From assembly GCF_021353235.1 (NCBI RefSeq), contig NZ_JAJTWT010000002.1, forward strand, positions 248,001 to 312,000: DNA of 64,000 nucleotides, read 5' to 3'. Below, piece by piece: positions 27,350 through 37,637 of the stretch (within the stretch, counting starts at the first letter, position 1; each line of letters starts with the position of its first letter). Source of the DNA: Pelomonas caseinilytica (GTDB lineage: Bacteria; Pseudomonadota; Gammaproteobacteria; Burkholderiales; Burkholderiaceae_C). The translations under genes and the position numbers were made by a program. The notes below the pieces were generated by a model. It searched no databases, had not been told where the DNA came from, and saw only the letters and a program-made list of their open reading frames with translations.

Positions 27350-28008
27350 GGGTGCAGGGTCAAGCGCTGCGCACGGGCCGGCTGGCTCTGCTGCAGCAGG
27401 GCCCAGTACAGCTCGAGGACGAGCTGCACGTGGGCCTGGGTTTCGTCGATGTCGGGCACGCGCCCGCCGGCGCGGCGCACGGCGCCCTCGCCGGCATTCC
27501 AGGCCGCCAGCGCCGCGTCGATGTGGCCGAAGCGGCGGATCAGGTCGGCCAGCATGCGCGCGCCGGTGTGGATGTTGATGCGCGGCTCGATCAGCCGCGC
27601 GGCCTCGGCCGGCGACGCGTAGCGGCTGGCCGTCTCGGGGGTGATCTGCATGAGGCCGAGGGCGCCGCGGGGCGACACGGCGCCCTTCTGGTAGCCCGAC
27701 TCGACCGCGATGATGGCCTTGAGGAGCTCGGCATCCACGCCATGCTGGCGCGCTGCTTCCCTCACCCACGGCTGCACGGCCTTGACTTCGGGGGCGATGT
27801 CCAGCCAGGTCAGCAGCGTGGCGCCCGAGTCCGCTTTGCCGGGCACCTGCAGCGCCCGCGCCATGCCGCCGAGCACGGGGCTGTAGCGCGAGTCCAGGGG
27901 CCGCGGCGCGAAGTGAGCCACGCCGGCCGCATCGACATAACCCCACAGCTCGGCGCGCGCAGGCAGGGCCAGCGCGAGCGGCAGGAGCAGCAGCCAGGCC
28001 GGCCTCAT
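27346..28008 (-). CDS. Lytic transglycosylase (SLT domain)
   Basis: This 220-residue exported enzyme cleaves peptidoglycan glycan strands. Signal peptide residues 1-19 (LLLLPLALALPARA) are followed by a short DUF4124-like segment (LWGYVDAAGVAHFAPRP). The SLT domain runs from about residue 80: catalytic glutamate in AIIAVESGYQKGAVSPRGALGLMQ (E near 105), TPETASRYA, INIHTGARML and AALAAWNAGEGAVRR. It overlaps parC by four bases and is itself overlapped by the GNAT gene upstream, so translation is coupled along the operon. The link with topoisomerase IV may reflect simple gene order. Confidence 0.9.
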   Translation of the reverse strand: MRPAWLLLLPLALALPARAELWGYVDAAGVAHFAPRPLDSRYSPVLGGMARALQVPGKADSGATLLTWLDIAPEVKAVQPWVREAARQHGVDAELLKAIIAVESGYQKGAVSPRGALGLMQITPETASRYASPAEAARLIEPRINIHTGARMLADLIRRFGHIDAALAAWNAGEGAVRRAGGRVPDIDETQAHVQLVLELYWALLQQSQPARAQRLTLHP

Positions 28009-28535
28009 CCGCCCTCCAGGCCCAGGGCCGTGCGGGCCCGATATTCGCGGTCCAGCAGCGACATCACGATGAGGGAGTCGTAGCCGTCGGCGCCGTCGAT
28101 GGCGACGCGCACGCTTTCGCGCAGACGCCCCTCCTCGACGAAGCCTTCGCTCTGGTAGAGGCTGAAGGCGCGCGTGTTGAGCGCCTTCACGTCGAGCCAG
28201 AAGCGATGCGCCTTGAGCTGGGTGAAGGCCATGGCCTTGAGCTGCCGCACGACGGCCCGCCCGAGGCCCCGGCCCTTGGCCTGCATGACCAGGCGCTTGA
28301 GCTCGACCGAGCCGTTGGGGTTGCGGCAGCCCTGCAGGATGACGAAGCCGATGCGGGCCAGTTCGTCTCCCTCCTCGACGATGAAGTGCCGCGAGTCCGG
28401 AAAGCGGATGGCGCCCTCGTGCTGGGGCCGCTCCCAGGGCGTGATGAACGGCAGGTTGGCGCCATCGCGCTCGAGCGATACGACCCAGTCGAGGTCGGAG
28501 AGCATGGTCGGGCGAAGGCGCAGCGCGGCGGTCAT
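28005..28535 (-). CDS. GNAT-family N-acetyltransferase
   Basis: This 176-residue acetyltransferase has the GNAT fold. The start LRLRPTMLSDLDWVVSLE is the usual first strand and helix. The acetyl-CoA loop is RLVMQAKGRGLGRAVVRQLK (Q/R-x-x-G-x-G/A type, near residues 85-104). The closing motif HRFWLDVKALNTRAFSLYQSEGFVEEG is RimI/RimJ-like and suggests a protein or small-molecule amine as acceptor. The gene overlaps its neighbours by ATGA on both sides, PIN toxin upstream and lytic transglycosylase downstream. GNAT proteins can be toxins in some TA systems, but no matching RHH antitoxin is present, so a plain acetyltransferase is likelier. Confidence 0.87.
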   Translation of the reverse strand: MTAALRLRPTMLSDLDWVVSLERDGANLPFITPWERPQHEGAIRFPDSRHFIVEEGDELARIGFVILQGCRNPNGSVELKRLVMQAKGRGLGRAVVRQLKAMAFTQLKAHRFWLDVKALNTRAFSLYQSEGFVEEGRLRESVRVAIDGADGYDSLIVMSLLDREYRARTALGLEGG

Positions 28536-28924
28536 GCGAGGAAGGGGTTCACCACGCGCAGGCGAGACTCGATCTGCAGACCGGCCTGCAGATCTTCGGT
28601 CATGAACTCATCCACGCCAGCGTCCAGCGCCGCCGCCAGTTGCAGGGCGTCCCACCAGCCGAGGCTGTGACGGCGTACCAGGGCGAGGGCGATGCGGTGG
28701 GTGTCCAAAGTGAGGTCCACGACGCGGCACAGCGCCGACACCGTTTCCACGACCTCGGAGACTTCCGGCCAGGACAGCGCCCGCTTGCGCCTGAGGACGT
28801 TCACCAACTCGTTCAGGGCCTGCACGCTGATGAACGGCTTGGTGGCCAGCAGTCGTTCCGCCACGGCCGCCTTCGCCGGATCGCGATCGAATGCATAGAC
28901 CAGGACATTCGTGTCGAGGGCCAT
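28532..28924 (-). CDS. PIN-domain ribonuclease toxin (VapC-like)
   Basis: This 130-residue PIN domain begins ALDTNVLVYAFDRDP, with the first acidic metal ligand in DTN. It continues with a glutamate in VQALNELVNVL near residue 40 and the two late acidic positions in GWWDALQLAAALDAGVDEFMTEDLQ. These form the Mg-binding site of VapC-type RNases. An alternative in-frame ATG at 28948 would add eight residues and overlap the antitoxin by 11 bases; the shorter start gives a typical VapC N-terminus. The partner antitoxin gene is immediately upstream. The frame is intact. The stop overlaps the GNAT start. Confidence 0.87.
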   Translation of the reverse strand: MALDTNVLVYAFDRDPAKAAVAERLLATKPFISVQALNELVNVLRRKRALSWPEVSEVVETVSALCRVVDLTLDTHRIALALVRRHSLGWWDALQLAAALDAGVDEFMTEDLQAGLQIESRLRVVNPFLA

Positions 28925-28937
28925 GCTCGGCCCCGCG

Positions 28938-29183
28938 TCAGCCTGCATCGGGCCCCCGCTCATTGGCTTCGTCCCGATTGAACTTGAAGTCGGCCGGCAG
29001 CCGCCCGCGGAATTGGCGAAGCCTGGCCAGCAACTCCTCCGTGTCGGGCGCACGGCTCAGCTTCAGGTGACGGTTGTCGACCGCCTCTATCGTCACGTCG
29101 TCGCCCTCTGCCAGCGACAGAGCTTCCACGACCGACGCCGGCAAACGCACGGCCAGGCTGTTGCCCCACTTCGCGACCTTCAT
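28938..29183 (-). CDS. AbrB/MazE-type antitoxin
   Basis: This 81-residue protein has an N-terminal swapped-hairpin DNA-binding domain with the exact AbrB/MazE pattern: MKVAKWGNSLAVRLPASVVEAL, then EGDDVTIEAVDNRHLKLS. A C-terminal arm (LRQFRGRLPADFKF) should occupy the PIN toxin active site. It precedes the toxin gene and is expected to repress its own operon by binding the AT-rich palindrome just upstream. Gene order antitoxin-toxin is standard for the VapB/VapC-like class with AbrB antitoxins. Confidence 0.88.
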   Translation of the reverse strand: MKVAKWGNSLAVRLPASVVEALSLAEGDDVTIEAVDNRHLKLSRAPDTEELLARLRQFRGRLPADFKFNRDEANERGPDAG

Positions 29184-29191
29184 GGCAGCCC

Positions 29192-29224
29192 CTTGATATA
29201 CATTGATAAAATTGTATATCCAAG
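29192..29224. promoter_or_regulatory. AT-rich palindromic operator/promoter of the AbrB-PIN operon
   Basis: GATATACA (29195-29202) and TGTATATC (29213-29220) form a perfect 8-bp inverted repeat with a 10-base AT-rich centre, extended imperfectly by CTT and AAG. It begins 9 bases from the antitoxin start and ends 5 bases from the parE stop. In DNA this GC-rich the AT content alone stands out. The arms include TATACA/TACAAT-like -10 sequences on the minus strand. Autoregulation by the AbrB-type antitoxin is inferred. Confidence 0.65.
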
Positions 29225-29228
29225 GACC

Positions 29229-31214
<1,986 letters not shown>

Positions 31215-31280
31215 AGGGGCGCGATTCTATGAAGGCGGTCGGGCTAGGATTCGCGGCCCCCGAAGACCGAGTTCCGACGC

Positions 31281-32657
31281 TTGAGATTCCTGACCGCCTG
31301 CCTGTTGCTGGCCTGTAGTTTTTCACAGGCCCAGCCTTCGCCTCCTCCGCAACAGCCCTACCAGGCCAGCGCGCCGCTGTCCTGGGAGCTGAAGAACGCC
31401 CGCTGGTTCGACGGCCGCCAAATCCAGCGCGGCAACCTCTATGTCGAGAACGGCGTCTTCGTCGCGAAGAAGCCGGCCAAGGTCAACCGCAAGATGGACC
31501 TGCGCGGCCAGCAGGTGCTGATCAACCCACTGGCCGAGGCCCACAACCACAACCTGCAGACCGCCTGGGGCTGGGGCCAGTACGCCGACCGCTACGTCGA
31601 CGACGGCGTCTTCTATGCCGCCATGCTCTGCGGCGACCCCGCTGGCGTCGCCGAGGTCAAACCCCTGGCCGCCGGCGCCGCCGCGCCCGAGGTCAGCTTC
31701 GTCACCGCCTGCATCACCTCCAGCGACGGCTATCCCCTCGCCGCCGTGCTGCCCGAGCCCAACCCCGAGGCCGCCGCTGCGCAGAAGCAGATCGTCCTCG
31801 TCGACAGCCCCGAGCAGGCGCGCCAGCAGTGGCCAGCCATCAAGGCCCGCGGCGGCACCTGGCTGCGCCTGGTCATCGCCCACAGTGAACGCCCCGAACT
31901 GCGCCAGCAACTGGCGAACTTCGGCCGGCTGGGCCTGACGCCCGAGACGGCCGCCGAGCTGACGCGGCTGGCCCACGTCGATGGCCGGCGCGTCGTGGCC
32001 CACGTCGAGACGGCCGCCGACTTCGACGCGGCGCTGGCAGCCGGCGTCGACGCCATCGCCCACCTGCCGGGCTATGCCAACACCCTGGACGAGGCACCCG
32101 AGGTCTTCGCGCTGAGCGAGGCGGCCGCCGCACGCGCCGCGCGCCAGCACACCGCCGTCATCACGACGACCGCCGCCACGGCGCTCTTCAGGCTCGACGG
32201 CCCGGCGCTGACGGCCCTGCGCGAGGTCCAGCGCGCCAATCTCGCACGGCTGCAGACGGCGGGCGTGCCGCTGCTGCTCGGCTCGGACGTCTTCATCGGC
32301 ACCGCCCGGGCCGAGCTGCATGCGCTCGACGAACTCGGCATGGACCGCGCCACCTTGCTGCGCCTGGCCACGCAGGACACGCCCCGCGCCCTCTTCCCCG
32401 GCCGGCGCCTGGGCTGCTTCGAGCCGGGCTGCGAAGCCAGCTTCCTGCTGCTGGGCGGCGACCCGCTGGCCGACCTGGGCCAGGTCGACATGCCGCTGCT
32501 GCGCGTCAAGCAGGGGCGGCTGCTGACCCGCCTGGCCGACGTGGCGGCCTCCAGTGCCCAGGCCACCACGTCCACGGCCGACGCGCCGAAGAAGACGGGC
32601 GCCAAGAAGAAGTCCGGGGGCAAAGCCAAGCCGCAAGCGAAGGCCAAGCGGCGCTGA
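31281..32657 (+). CDS. Exported amidohydrolase-family protein with Lys-rich tail
   Basis: This 458-residue protein starts at a TTG (MRFLTACLLLACSFSQAQ gives a signal peptide). Amidohydrolase features are a short beta start with KNARWFDGRQIQRGNLYVENG, the metal pair HNHN in EAHNHNLQTAWG near residue 90, HVETAADFDAALAAGVDAIAHLPG, the late aspartate in LLLGSDVFIG, and closing TQDTPRALFPGRRLG...LLLGGDPLADL. The last 40 residues are Ala/Ser/Thr then Lys-rich (KKTGAKKKSGGKAKPQAKAK), unusual for an exported protein of this family. The substrate is unknown. It is divergent from parE; the MFS gene follows 14 bases downstream. Confidence 0.75.
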   Translation: MRFLTACLLLACSFSQAQPSPPPQQPYQASAPLSWELKNARWFDGRQIQRGNLYVENGVFVAKKPAKVNRKMDLRGQQVLINPLAEAHNHNLQTAWGWGQYADRYVDDGVFYAAMLCGDPAGVAEVKPLAAGAAAPEVSFVTACITSSDGYPLAAVLPEPNPEAAAAQKQIVLVDSPEQARQQWPAIKARGGTWLRLVIAHSERPELRQQLANFGRLGLTPETAAELTRLAHVDGRRVVAHVETAADFDAALAAGVDAIAHLPGYANTLDEAPEVFALSEAAAARAARQHTAVITTTAATALFRLDGPALTALREVQRANLARLQTAGVPLLLGSDVFIGTARAELHALDELGMDRATLLRLATQDTPRALFPGRRLGCFEPGCEASFLLLGGDPLADLGQVDMPLLRVKQGRLLTRLADVAASSAQATTSTADAPKKTGAKKKSGGKAKPQAKAKRR

Positions 32658-32671
32658 GTACAGTCGCCGGG

Positions 32672-33889
32672 ATGAACCCTTCCCGCGCCGCCGAGTCCCA
32701 GCATTTGTCAGTGCAGCAGGTGCTGCTGTGCGGCGCCCTCATCGTCACGCTGTCCATGGGCATTCGCCACGGCTTCGGCTTCTGGCTGCAGCCCGTCATC
32801 GCGGAGCGGGGCTGGACGCGCGAGACCTTCTCCTTCGCCATGGCCGTGCAGAACCTGGCGTGGGGCGCCGCCGGCCCTTTCGCCGGCATGTTCGCCGACC
32901 GCTTCGGCGCCTGGAAGGTGCTCGTCGCCGGCGGCCTGTGCTACGCCCTCGGCCTCGTGCTGATGGCGGTGTCCGCCCAGCCGCTGCCGTTCACGCTGAC
33001 TGCCGGGGTGCTGATCGGCATTGCGCAGTCGGGCTCGACCTACGCCGTCATCTACGGCGTGCTGGGCCGCACGGTGTCGCCCGAGAAGCGCTCCTGGGCC
33101 TTCGGCGTCGCGGCGGCGGCCGGCTCCTTCGGCCAGTTCGTCATGATCCCGGTGGAGACCTGGCTGATCGGCCACCTCGGCTGGCAGGGCGCGCTCTACC
33201 TGCTGGCCGGCGCCGCCCTGCTCATCGCGCCGCTGGCCCTGGGCGTTCGCGAACGCCAGGCCATCGGCGCCGGCAGCGGCCACCAGAGCATCGGCCAGGC
33301 GCTGCGCGAGGCCTTCGGCTACCGCAGTTTCCAGCTGCTGATGCTGGGCTACTTCGTCTGCGGCTTCCAGGTGGTCTTCATCGGCGTGCACCTGCCGAGT
33401 TACCTGAAGGACCACGGCCTGGGCGTGCAGGTGTCGACCTGGGCGCTGATGCTGATCGGCCTGTTCAACATCTTCGGCACCTACGCCGTCGGCATGCTGG
33501 GCCAGCGCTTTCCCAAGCGCTACCTGTTGGCGGCCATCTACGGCCTGCGGGCGGTCGCCATCGCCACCTTCGTCTCGGTGCCGCTGACGCCGGCCAGCGT
33601 CTATGTCTTCGCCGCGGTCATCGGCTTCCTGTGGCTGTCCACCGTGCCGCCGACCAACGCCGTCGTCGCGCAGATCTTCGGCGCCCAGCACCTCTCCATG
33701 CTGGGCGGCTTCGTCTTCTTCAGCCACCAGATCGGCAGCTTCCTCGGCGTCTGGCTGGGCGGCAAGCTCTACGACGCCACCGGCAGCTATGACGTCGTCT
33801 GGTGGCTGGCCATCGCGCTGGGGGTCATGGCCATGCTGGCCAACCTGCCGGTGCGCGAGGCGCCCATCCTGAGGGCACGGCCCGCATGA
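32672..33889 (+). CDS. Major facilitator superfamily transporter
   Basis: This 405-residue protein has 12 hydrophobic segments. The first-half MFS loop reads GPFAGMFADRFGAWKVLVAGG and the second-half loop FNIFGTYAVGMLGQRFPKRYLL. The N-terminal segment GIRHGFGFWLQPVIAERGWTRETFSFAMA resembles the oxalate/monocarboxylate (OFA-like) branch, so a carboxylate or small organic acid is a plausible substrate, unproven. It lies 14 bases after the amidohydrolase and overlaps the 42-residue gene by ATGA. Confidence 0.88.
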   Translation: MNPSRAAESQHLSVQQVLLCGALIVTLSMGIRHGFGFWLQPVIAERGWTRETFSFAMAVQNLAWGAAGPFAGMFADRFGAWKVLVAGGLCYALGLVLMAVSAQPLPFTLTAGVLIGIAQSGSTYAVIYGVLGRTVSPEKRSWAFGVAAAAGSFGQFVMIPVETWLIGHLGWQGALYLLAGAALLIAPLALGVRERQAIGAGSGHQSIGQALREAFGYRSFQLLMLGYFVCGFQVVFIGVHLPSYLKDHGLGVQVSTWALMLIGLFNIFGTYAVGMLGQRFPKRYLLAAIYGLRAVAIATFVSVPLTPASVYVFAAVIGFLWLSTVPPTNAVVAQIFGAQHLSMLGGFVFFSHQIGSFLGVWLGGKLYDATGSYDVVWWLAIALGVMAMLANLPVREAPILRARPA

Positions 33890-34014
33890 AGCCGACGCGG
33901 CGCCTGCTCTGGGCCGCCGGTGTTGCGGTGGTTCTTGGCGCGGCCTGCCTGGCCTACCTGCAGCCGGCCGTCATGGTGCAGCTCAGCGAGCAGATCTGGG
34001 CCTGCTTCGGATGA
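33886..34014 (+). CDS. 42-residue single-pass membrane microprotein
   Basis: This tiny protein has a basic start (MKPTRR), one hydrophobic helix of about 20 residues (LLWAAGVAVVLGAACLAYL) and a short tail ending WACFG. Its ATG overlaps the MFS stop (ATGA at 33886-33889) and its own stop overlaps the start of the methyltransferase gene (34011-34014), so it is coupled on both sides. Nothing identifies a family. A role as a small subunit or stabiliser of the MFS carrier is a guess based on position. Confidence 0.6.
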   Translation: MKPTRRLLWAAGVAVVLGAACLAYLQPAVMVQLSEQIWACFG

Positions 34015-34517
34015 AGGGCAACCCGTCGACCTGGCTGCAGCGCTTCGTCCCCGAAGCTCCGGGCACGGCGCTGGACGTCGCCTGCGGCTGCGGGCGCAAC
34101 CTGTGCTGGCTGGCCGAGCGGGGCTGGCGCGTCACGGGCGTGGACCGCGATACGGCGGCCACCGCGCCGCTGCGGCCGATCGCCGAAATCCTCGACGCCG
34201 ACATCGAGGCCGGCCCCTGGCCGCTGGCCGGCCGGGAGTTCGATCTCGTCATCGTCTGCAACTACCTGTGGCGGCCCTTGTTCGATGCGATCAAATCGGC
34301 CGTCAGGCCGGGCGGCATGCTGCTGTGGGAAACCTTCGCCGACGGACAACAGGCGATAGGCCGGCCGTCGCGGCCTGAATTCCTGCTGCAGCGCGGCGAG
34401 CTCCTGCGCGTCTGCCACGACTGGCGCATCGTGGCTTACGAAGACCTGTTGGAGCCGGGGCGCGAGGGCGTCAACCCGCGCTTCGTCCAGCGCGTTGCCG
34501 CTGTCCGCACGGCCTAA
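34011..34517 (+). CDS. Class I SAM-dependent methyltransferase
   Basis: This 168-residue methyltransferase has the SAM-binding glycine motif [20 protein letters not shown] (residues 20-39), the acidic strand end VTGVDRD, and the motif [15 protein letters not shown] with a GGMLLWETF late strand. It is short, with no extra substrate domain; it resembles TehB/UbiE-like small-molecule methyltransferases. The acceptor is unknown. It is the last gene of the amidohydrolase-MFS-microprotein run; dapA starts 29 bases later. Confidence 0.83.
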   Translation: MKGNPSTWLQRFVPEAPGTALDVACGCGRNLCWLAERGWRVTGVDRDTAATAPLRPIAEILDADIEAGPWPLAGREFDLVIVCNYLWRPLFDAIKSAVRPGGMLLWETFADGQQAIGRPSRPEFLLQRGELLRVCHDWRIVAYEDLLEPGREGVNPRFVQRVAAVRTA

Positions 34518-34546
34518 AATCTTTCGATTCACAGCACCAGCACATC

Positions 34547-35428
34547 ATGAAGCCCATCCTCGGCAGCATCGTCGCCCTCGTCACTCCCATGAACGAGGAC
34601 GGCAGCATCGACTACCCGGCCATGCGCCGCCTGATCGACTGGCACGTCGAAGCGGGCACGGCCTGCGTCGGCGTGGTCGGCACCACGGGCGAGTCGCCCA
34701 CGGTCAGCATGGAAGAAAACCGCGAGATCATCCGCGTCGCGGTCGAGCATGCGAAGGGCCGCGTGCCCATCCTGGCCGGCACCGGCGCCAACTCGACCGC
34801 CGAGGCCATCGAACTCAGCCGTTACGCCAAGGAAGTCGGGGCCGACTGCACGCTGTCCGTCGTGCCCTACTACAACAAGCCGTCGCAGGAAGGCATCTAC
34901 CAGCACTTCAAGGCCATCGCCGAGGCCGTGGACATCCCCATGATGCTCTACAACGTGCCCGGCCGCACCGTGGCCGATATGGCGCCCGAGACGGCGCTGC
35001 GCTGCGCCGCGCTGCCCGGCGTCTTCGGCATCAAGGAGGCCACGGGCAACATCGAACGCGCGGCCTACCTCATCAAGCATGCGCCCCAGGGCTTTCACGT
35101 CTATTCTGGCGACGACGGCACCGCCGTGGCCCTGATGCTGCTGGGCGGCCATGGCAACGTCAGCGTGACGGCCAACGTCGCGCCCCGCGAGATGGCCGAG
35201 CTGTGCCGCCTGGCGCTGGACGGCAATGCCGTCGAGGCCCGCAAGATCCACCTCAAGCTGCTCGGCCTGCACAAGCAGCTGTTCTGCGAACCCAGCCCCG
35301 GTCCGGCCAAGTGGGCGCTGTCGCGCCTGGGCCGTTGCGGCGCCACGGTGCGCCTGCCGATCACGCCGTTGACGGCGGCAGGCCAGGCCGGCGTCGGCCA
35401 GGCGATGAACGAAGCCGGACTCCTCTGA
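34547..35428 (+). CDS. dapA: 4-hydroxy-tetrahydrodipicolinate synthase
   Basis: This 293-residue enzyme condenses pyruvate with aspartate semialdehyde at the first step of lysine and diaminopimelate synthesis. It carries [14 protein letters not shown], the catalytic tyrosine in [11 protein letters not shown] (near 133) and the Schiff-base lysine in GIKEATGN (near 161), and the full TIM-barrel length. It heads the dapA-bamC-MBL cluster, an order common in Burkholderiales. Confidence 0.96.
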   Translation: MKPILGSIVALVTPMNEDGSIDYPAMRRLIDWHVEAGTACVGVVGTTGESPTVSMEENREIIRVAVEHAKGRVPILAGTGANSTAEAIELSRYAKEVGADCTLSVVPYYNKPSQEGIYQHFKAIAEAVDIPMMLYNVPGRTVADMAPETALRCAALPGVFGIKEATGNIERAAYLIKHAPQGFHVYSGDDGTAVALMLLGGHGNVSVTANVAPREMAELCRLALDGNAVEARKIHLKLLGLHKQLFCEPSPGPAKWALSRLGRCGATVRLPITPLTAAGQAGVGQAMNEAGLL

Positions 35429-35493
35429 GCCTCTGGTCTAATGCGCGGCTGCGCCGGCGCCGCCCGGCGCCTTTGTTCCCGGAGATTTCCAGC

Positions 35494-36672
35494 GTGACGT
35501 CCCTTCCCTCGATTCGCCCGACGGCGACCTGCCTGGCCTGCTCGGCGCTTGTCCTGTCGCTCACCGGCTGCAGCACCTTCGACAACATGTTCTCCAGCGA
35601 CAAGGTGGACTACAAGACCGCCTCTCGCCAGACCCAGGGCCTCGACGTCCCGCCCGACCTGACCCAGCTCGCCAAGGACAGCCGCGCCCAGGTGCAGGGC
35701 GGCTCCATCACCGCCTCGGCCCTGACGGCTGCGCGGCCGGCCACCACCTCCGGCGCACAAGGCCTGCCCGCGGGCAGCGTGGCCAGCAACGCCGCCGGCG
35801 ACGTGCGCCTGGAGCGCAGCGGCACCGACCGCTGGCTGCACACCTCCGCCACGCCCGAACAGCTCTGGCCGCAGATCCGCAGCTTCTGGCAGGAACGCGG
35901 CCTGGAGGTCGTCAAGGAGCAGCCCGAGGTCGGCGTGATGGAGACCAACTGGGCCGAGAACCGCGCCAAGCTGCCGCAGGACATCATCCGCTCCACCATC
36001 GGCAAGGTCTTCGACGGCCTGTACTCGACCGGCGAGCGCGACATGTACCGCACGCGCGTCGAGCGCGGCGCCAACGGCACGGACATCTTCATCAGCCACC
36101 GCGGCATGCAGGAGGTCTACACCACCCAGGGCCGCGATTCCACCGCCTGGCAGAACCGTCCGAGCGACCCCTACCTCGAAGCCGAGATGCTGTCGCGGTT
36201 GATGCTCAAGCTCGGCGGCAAGGAAGATGCAGCCAAGGCCGTCGTCGCCGAGGCCGGCAAGCCCGCGCCCGCGCCGTCGGCCAGCACGCTCAAGATCGGC
36301 GGCGACGAGCCCCGCGCCCGCCGCCCGCTGTCCGAAGTGCCCGACAGCCTCAGCGTCAACGAGGGCTTCGACCGCGCCTGGCGCCGCGTCGGCCTGTCGC
36401 TGGACCGCCATGGCTTCACCATCGAAGACCGTGACCGCGCCGCCGGCCTGTTCTACCTGCGCTACGCCGACCCCGAGAAGGCCGGCCAGGACGAGCCCAA
36501 CTTCTTCCAGCGCCTCTTCGGCGCCAAGGCCGTGACGCCGGTGCGCTACCGCGTCTCCGTCAAGGCCGAAGGCGACAAGAGCACGGTGCGTGTCCTCGAC
36601 GATCGCGGCCAGGCCATTGCCGACGACAACGCCAAGCGCATCCTCAGCCTGCTGATGGATGACCTGAAGTAA
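35494..36672 (+). CDS. bamC: Outer-membrane assembly lipoprotein BamC (NlpB)
   Basis: This 392-residue lipoprotein of the BAM complex uses a GTG start with GGAG at 35481-35484. The signal ends in the lipobox SLTGC (cysteine near residue 26), followed by the unstructured segment that binds BamD (DYKTASRQTQGLDVPPDLTQL). Two helix-grip domains follow: about residues 100-240 (LHTSATPEQLWPQIRSFWQERG, VGVMETNWAENRAKLP) and about 280-390 (LSVNEGFDRAWRRVGLSLDR, GLFYLRYADPEK). A Pro/Ala linker separates them. Position after dapA matches E. coli dapA-bamC. Confidence 0.93.
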   Translation: MTSLPSIRPTATCLACSALVLSLTGCSTFDNMFSSDKVDYKTASRQTQGLDVPPDLTQLAKDSRAQVQGGSITASALTAARPATTSGAQGLPAGSVASNAAGDVRLERSGTDRWLHTSATPEQLWPQIRSFWQERGLEVVKEQPEVGVMETNWAENRAKLPQDIIRSTIGKVFDGLYSTGERDMYRTRVERGANGTDIFISHRGMQEVYTTQGRDSTAWQNRPSDPYLEAEMLSRLMLKLGGKEDAAKAVVAEAGKPAPAPSASTLKIGGDEPRARRPLSEVPDSLSVNEGFDRAWRRVGLSLDRHGFTIEDRDRAAGLFYLRYADPEKAGQDEPNFFQRLFGAKAVTPVRYRVSVKAEGDKSTVRVLDDRGQAIADDNAKRILSLLMDDLK

Positions 36673-36703
36673 GCCCTCTGGCAGGTCGGGAAGCGCTGCC
36701 GTG

Positions 36704-37483
36704 ATGCGGTTTTGCAGCCTCGGCAGCGGCAGCGGCGGCAACTCGACCCTCGTCGAGGCCAGCCAGGGCATCACGACCACGCGCGTCCTCATCGACGCGG
36801 GCTTCAGCGAGCGTGAGCTGGCGCGGCGACTCGCGCGCGCCGGCTGCGAGCCGGCCGACATCGACGCGGTTTTCATCACCCACGAGCATGGCGATCACGT
36901 CGGCTGCTCGCTGGCTTTCGCGCGCCGCCATCGCATCCCCGTGGTCACGAGCCGTGGCACCTGGCGGGCCGTCGGTCGTGAGGACTTCGACACGGCCCTG
37001 CTGCGACTGGTGCGCAGCGGGGAAGCCGTCGTCATGGGCGACATGGAACTGCGGCCCTTCTCGGTCCCGCACGACGCGCTGGAGCCGCTTCAGCTCTGCC
37101 TGGGCGACGGCGCCGTGCGGCTGGGCATCGTCACCGACCTGGGTTGCGCGCCGGCTGCCGTCGCACAGGCCCTCCGGGGCTGCCATGCCCTGCTGCTGGA
37201 GAGCAATCACGACGAGGCGATGCTGCGCGCCGGCCCCTACCCGCCGTCGCTGCAGCGGCGCATCCTGGGCACGCATGGACACCTGTCCAACACGGCGGCC
37301 GCCGAGCTGTTGTCACGTTGCCGGCATGCGGCTCTGGGCGCCGTCGTGGCGGCCCATCTGAGCGAACGAAACAATTCGCCGGAGTTGGCCCGCGCGGCCC
37401 TCGCACCGGTGCTCGACTGCAAGCCCGACGATATTCGGGTCGCCGACCCATCCCTGGGCTTTGGCTGGCTGAACGTCGGCTGA
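36704..37483 (+). CDS. MBL-fold metallo-hydrolase, YycJ/WalJ-like
   Basis: This 259-residue metallo-beta-lactamase-fold protein starts MRFCSLGSGSGGNSTLVE; a GTG three bases earlier (36701) is also possible. The zinc motif is FITHEHGDHVGC near residue 64, with a late aspartate in LGIVTDLGCAP and histidines in LESNHDEAML and GTHGHLSN, then VAAHLSERNNSPELA. This pattern fits the YycJ group, which includes DNA or RNA exonuclease-like enzymes in other bacteria. It follows bamC by 31 bases, likely in the dapA-bamC transcript, and is closed by a strong terminator. Confidence 0.87.
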   Translation: MRFCSLGSGSGGNSTLVEASQGITTTRVLIDAGFSERELARRLARAGCEPADIDAVFITHEHGDHVGCSLAFARRHRIPVVTSRGTWRAVGREDFDTALLRLVRSGEAVVMGDMELRPFSVPHDALEPLQLCLGDGAVRLGIVTDLGCAPAAVAQALRGCHALLLESNHDEAMLRAGPYPPSLQRRILGTHGHLSNTAAAELLSRCRHAALGAVVAAHLSERNNSPELARAALAPVLDCKPDDIRVADPSLGFGWLNVG

Positions 37484-37581
37484 GCGCTGGCGAGGCCGGC
37501 AGGCCCGCTCGCCGAGGCGATTCGAACCGCGCAAAGTTTTGTAATCGGCGCGGCCCGATACTCGACCGGCGACGCGAAAAA

Positions 37582-37620
37582 GAAAAAAGCCGTCGCTGCA
37601 TGCGCAGCGGCGGCTTTTTC
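37582..37620. terminator. Bidirectional Rho-independent terminator
   Basis: GCCGTCGCTGC (37589-37599) pairs with GCAGCGGCGGC (37604-37614) around a four-base loop. An A-run is on the left and a T-run on the right, so it serves the MBL gene (+) and the small lipoprotein gene (-). Confidence 0.9.
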
Positions 37621-37637
37621 CGCGGGGACGAAGTGAA

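Noticed and set aside
28005-28535. GNAT gene as a third toxin of a TaT/AtaT type system
   Set aside because: Those toxins pair with ribbon-helix-helix antitoxins; the only antitoxin here is AbrB-like and already matches the PIN toxin.
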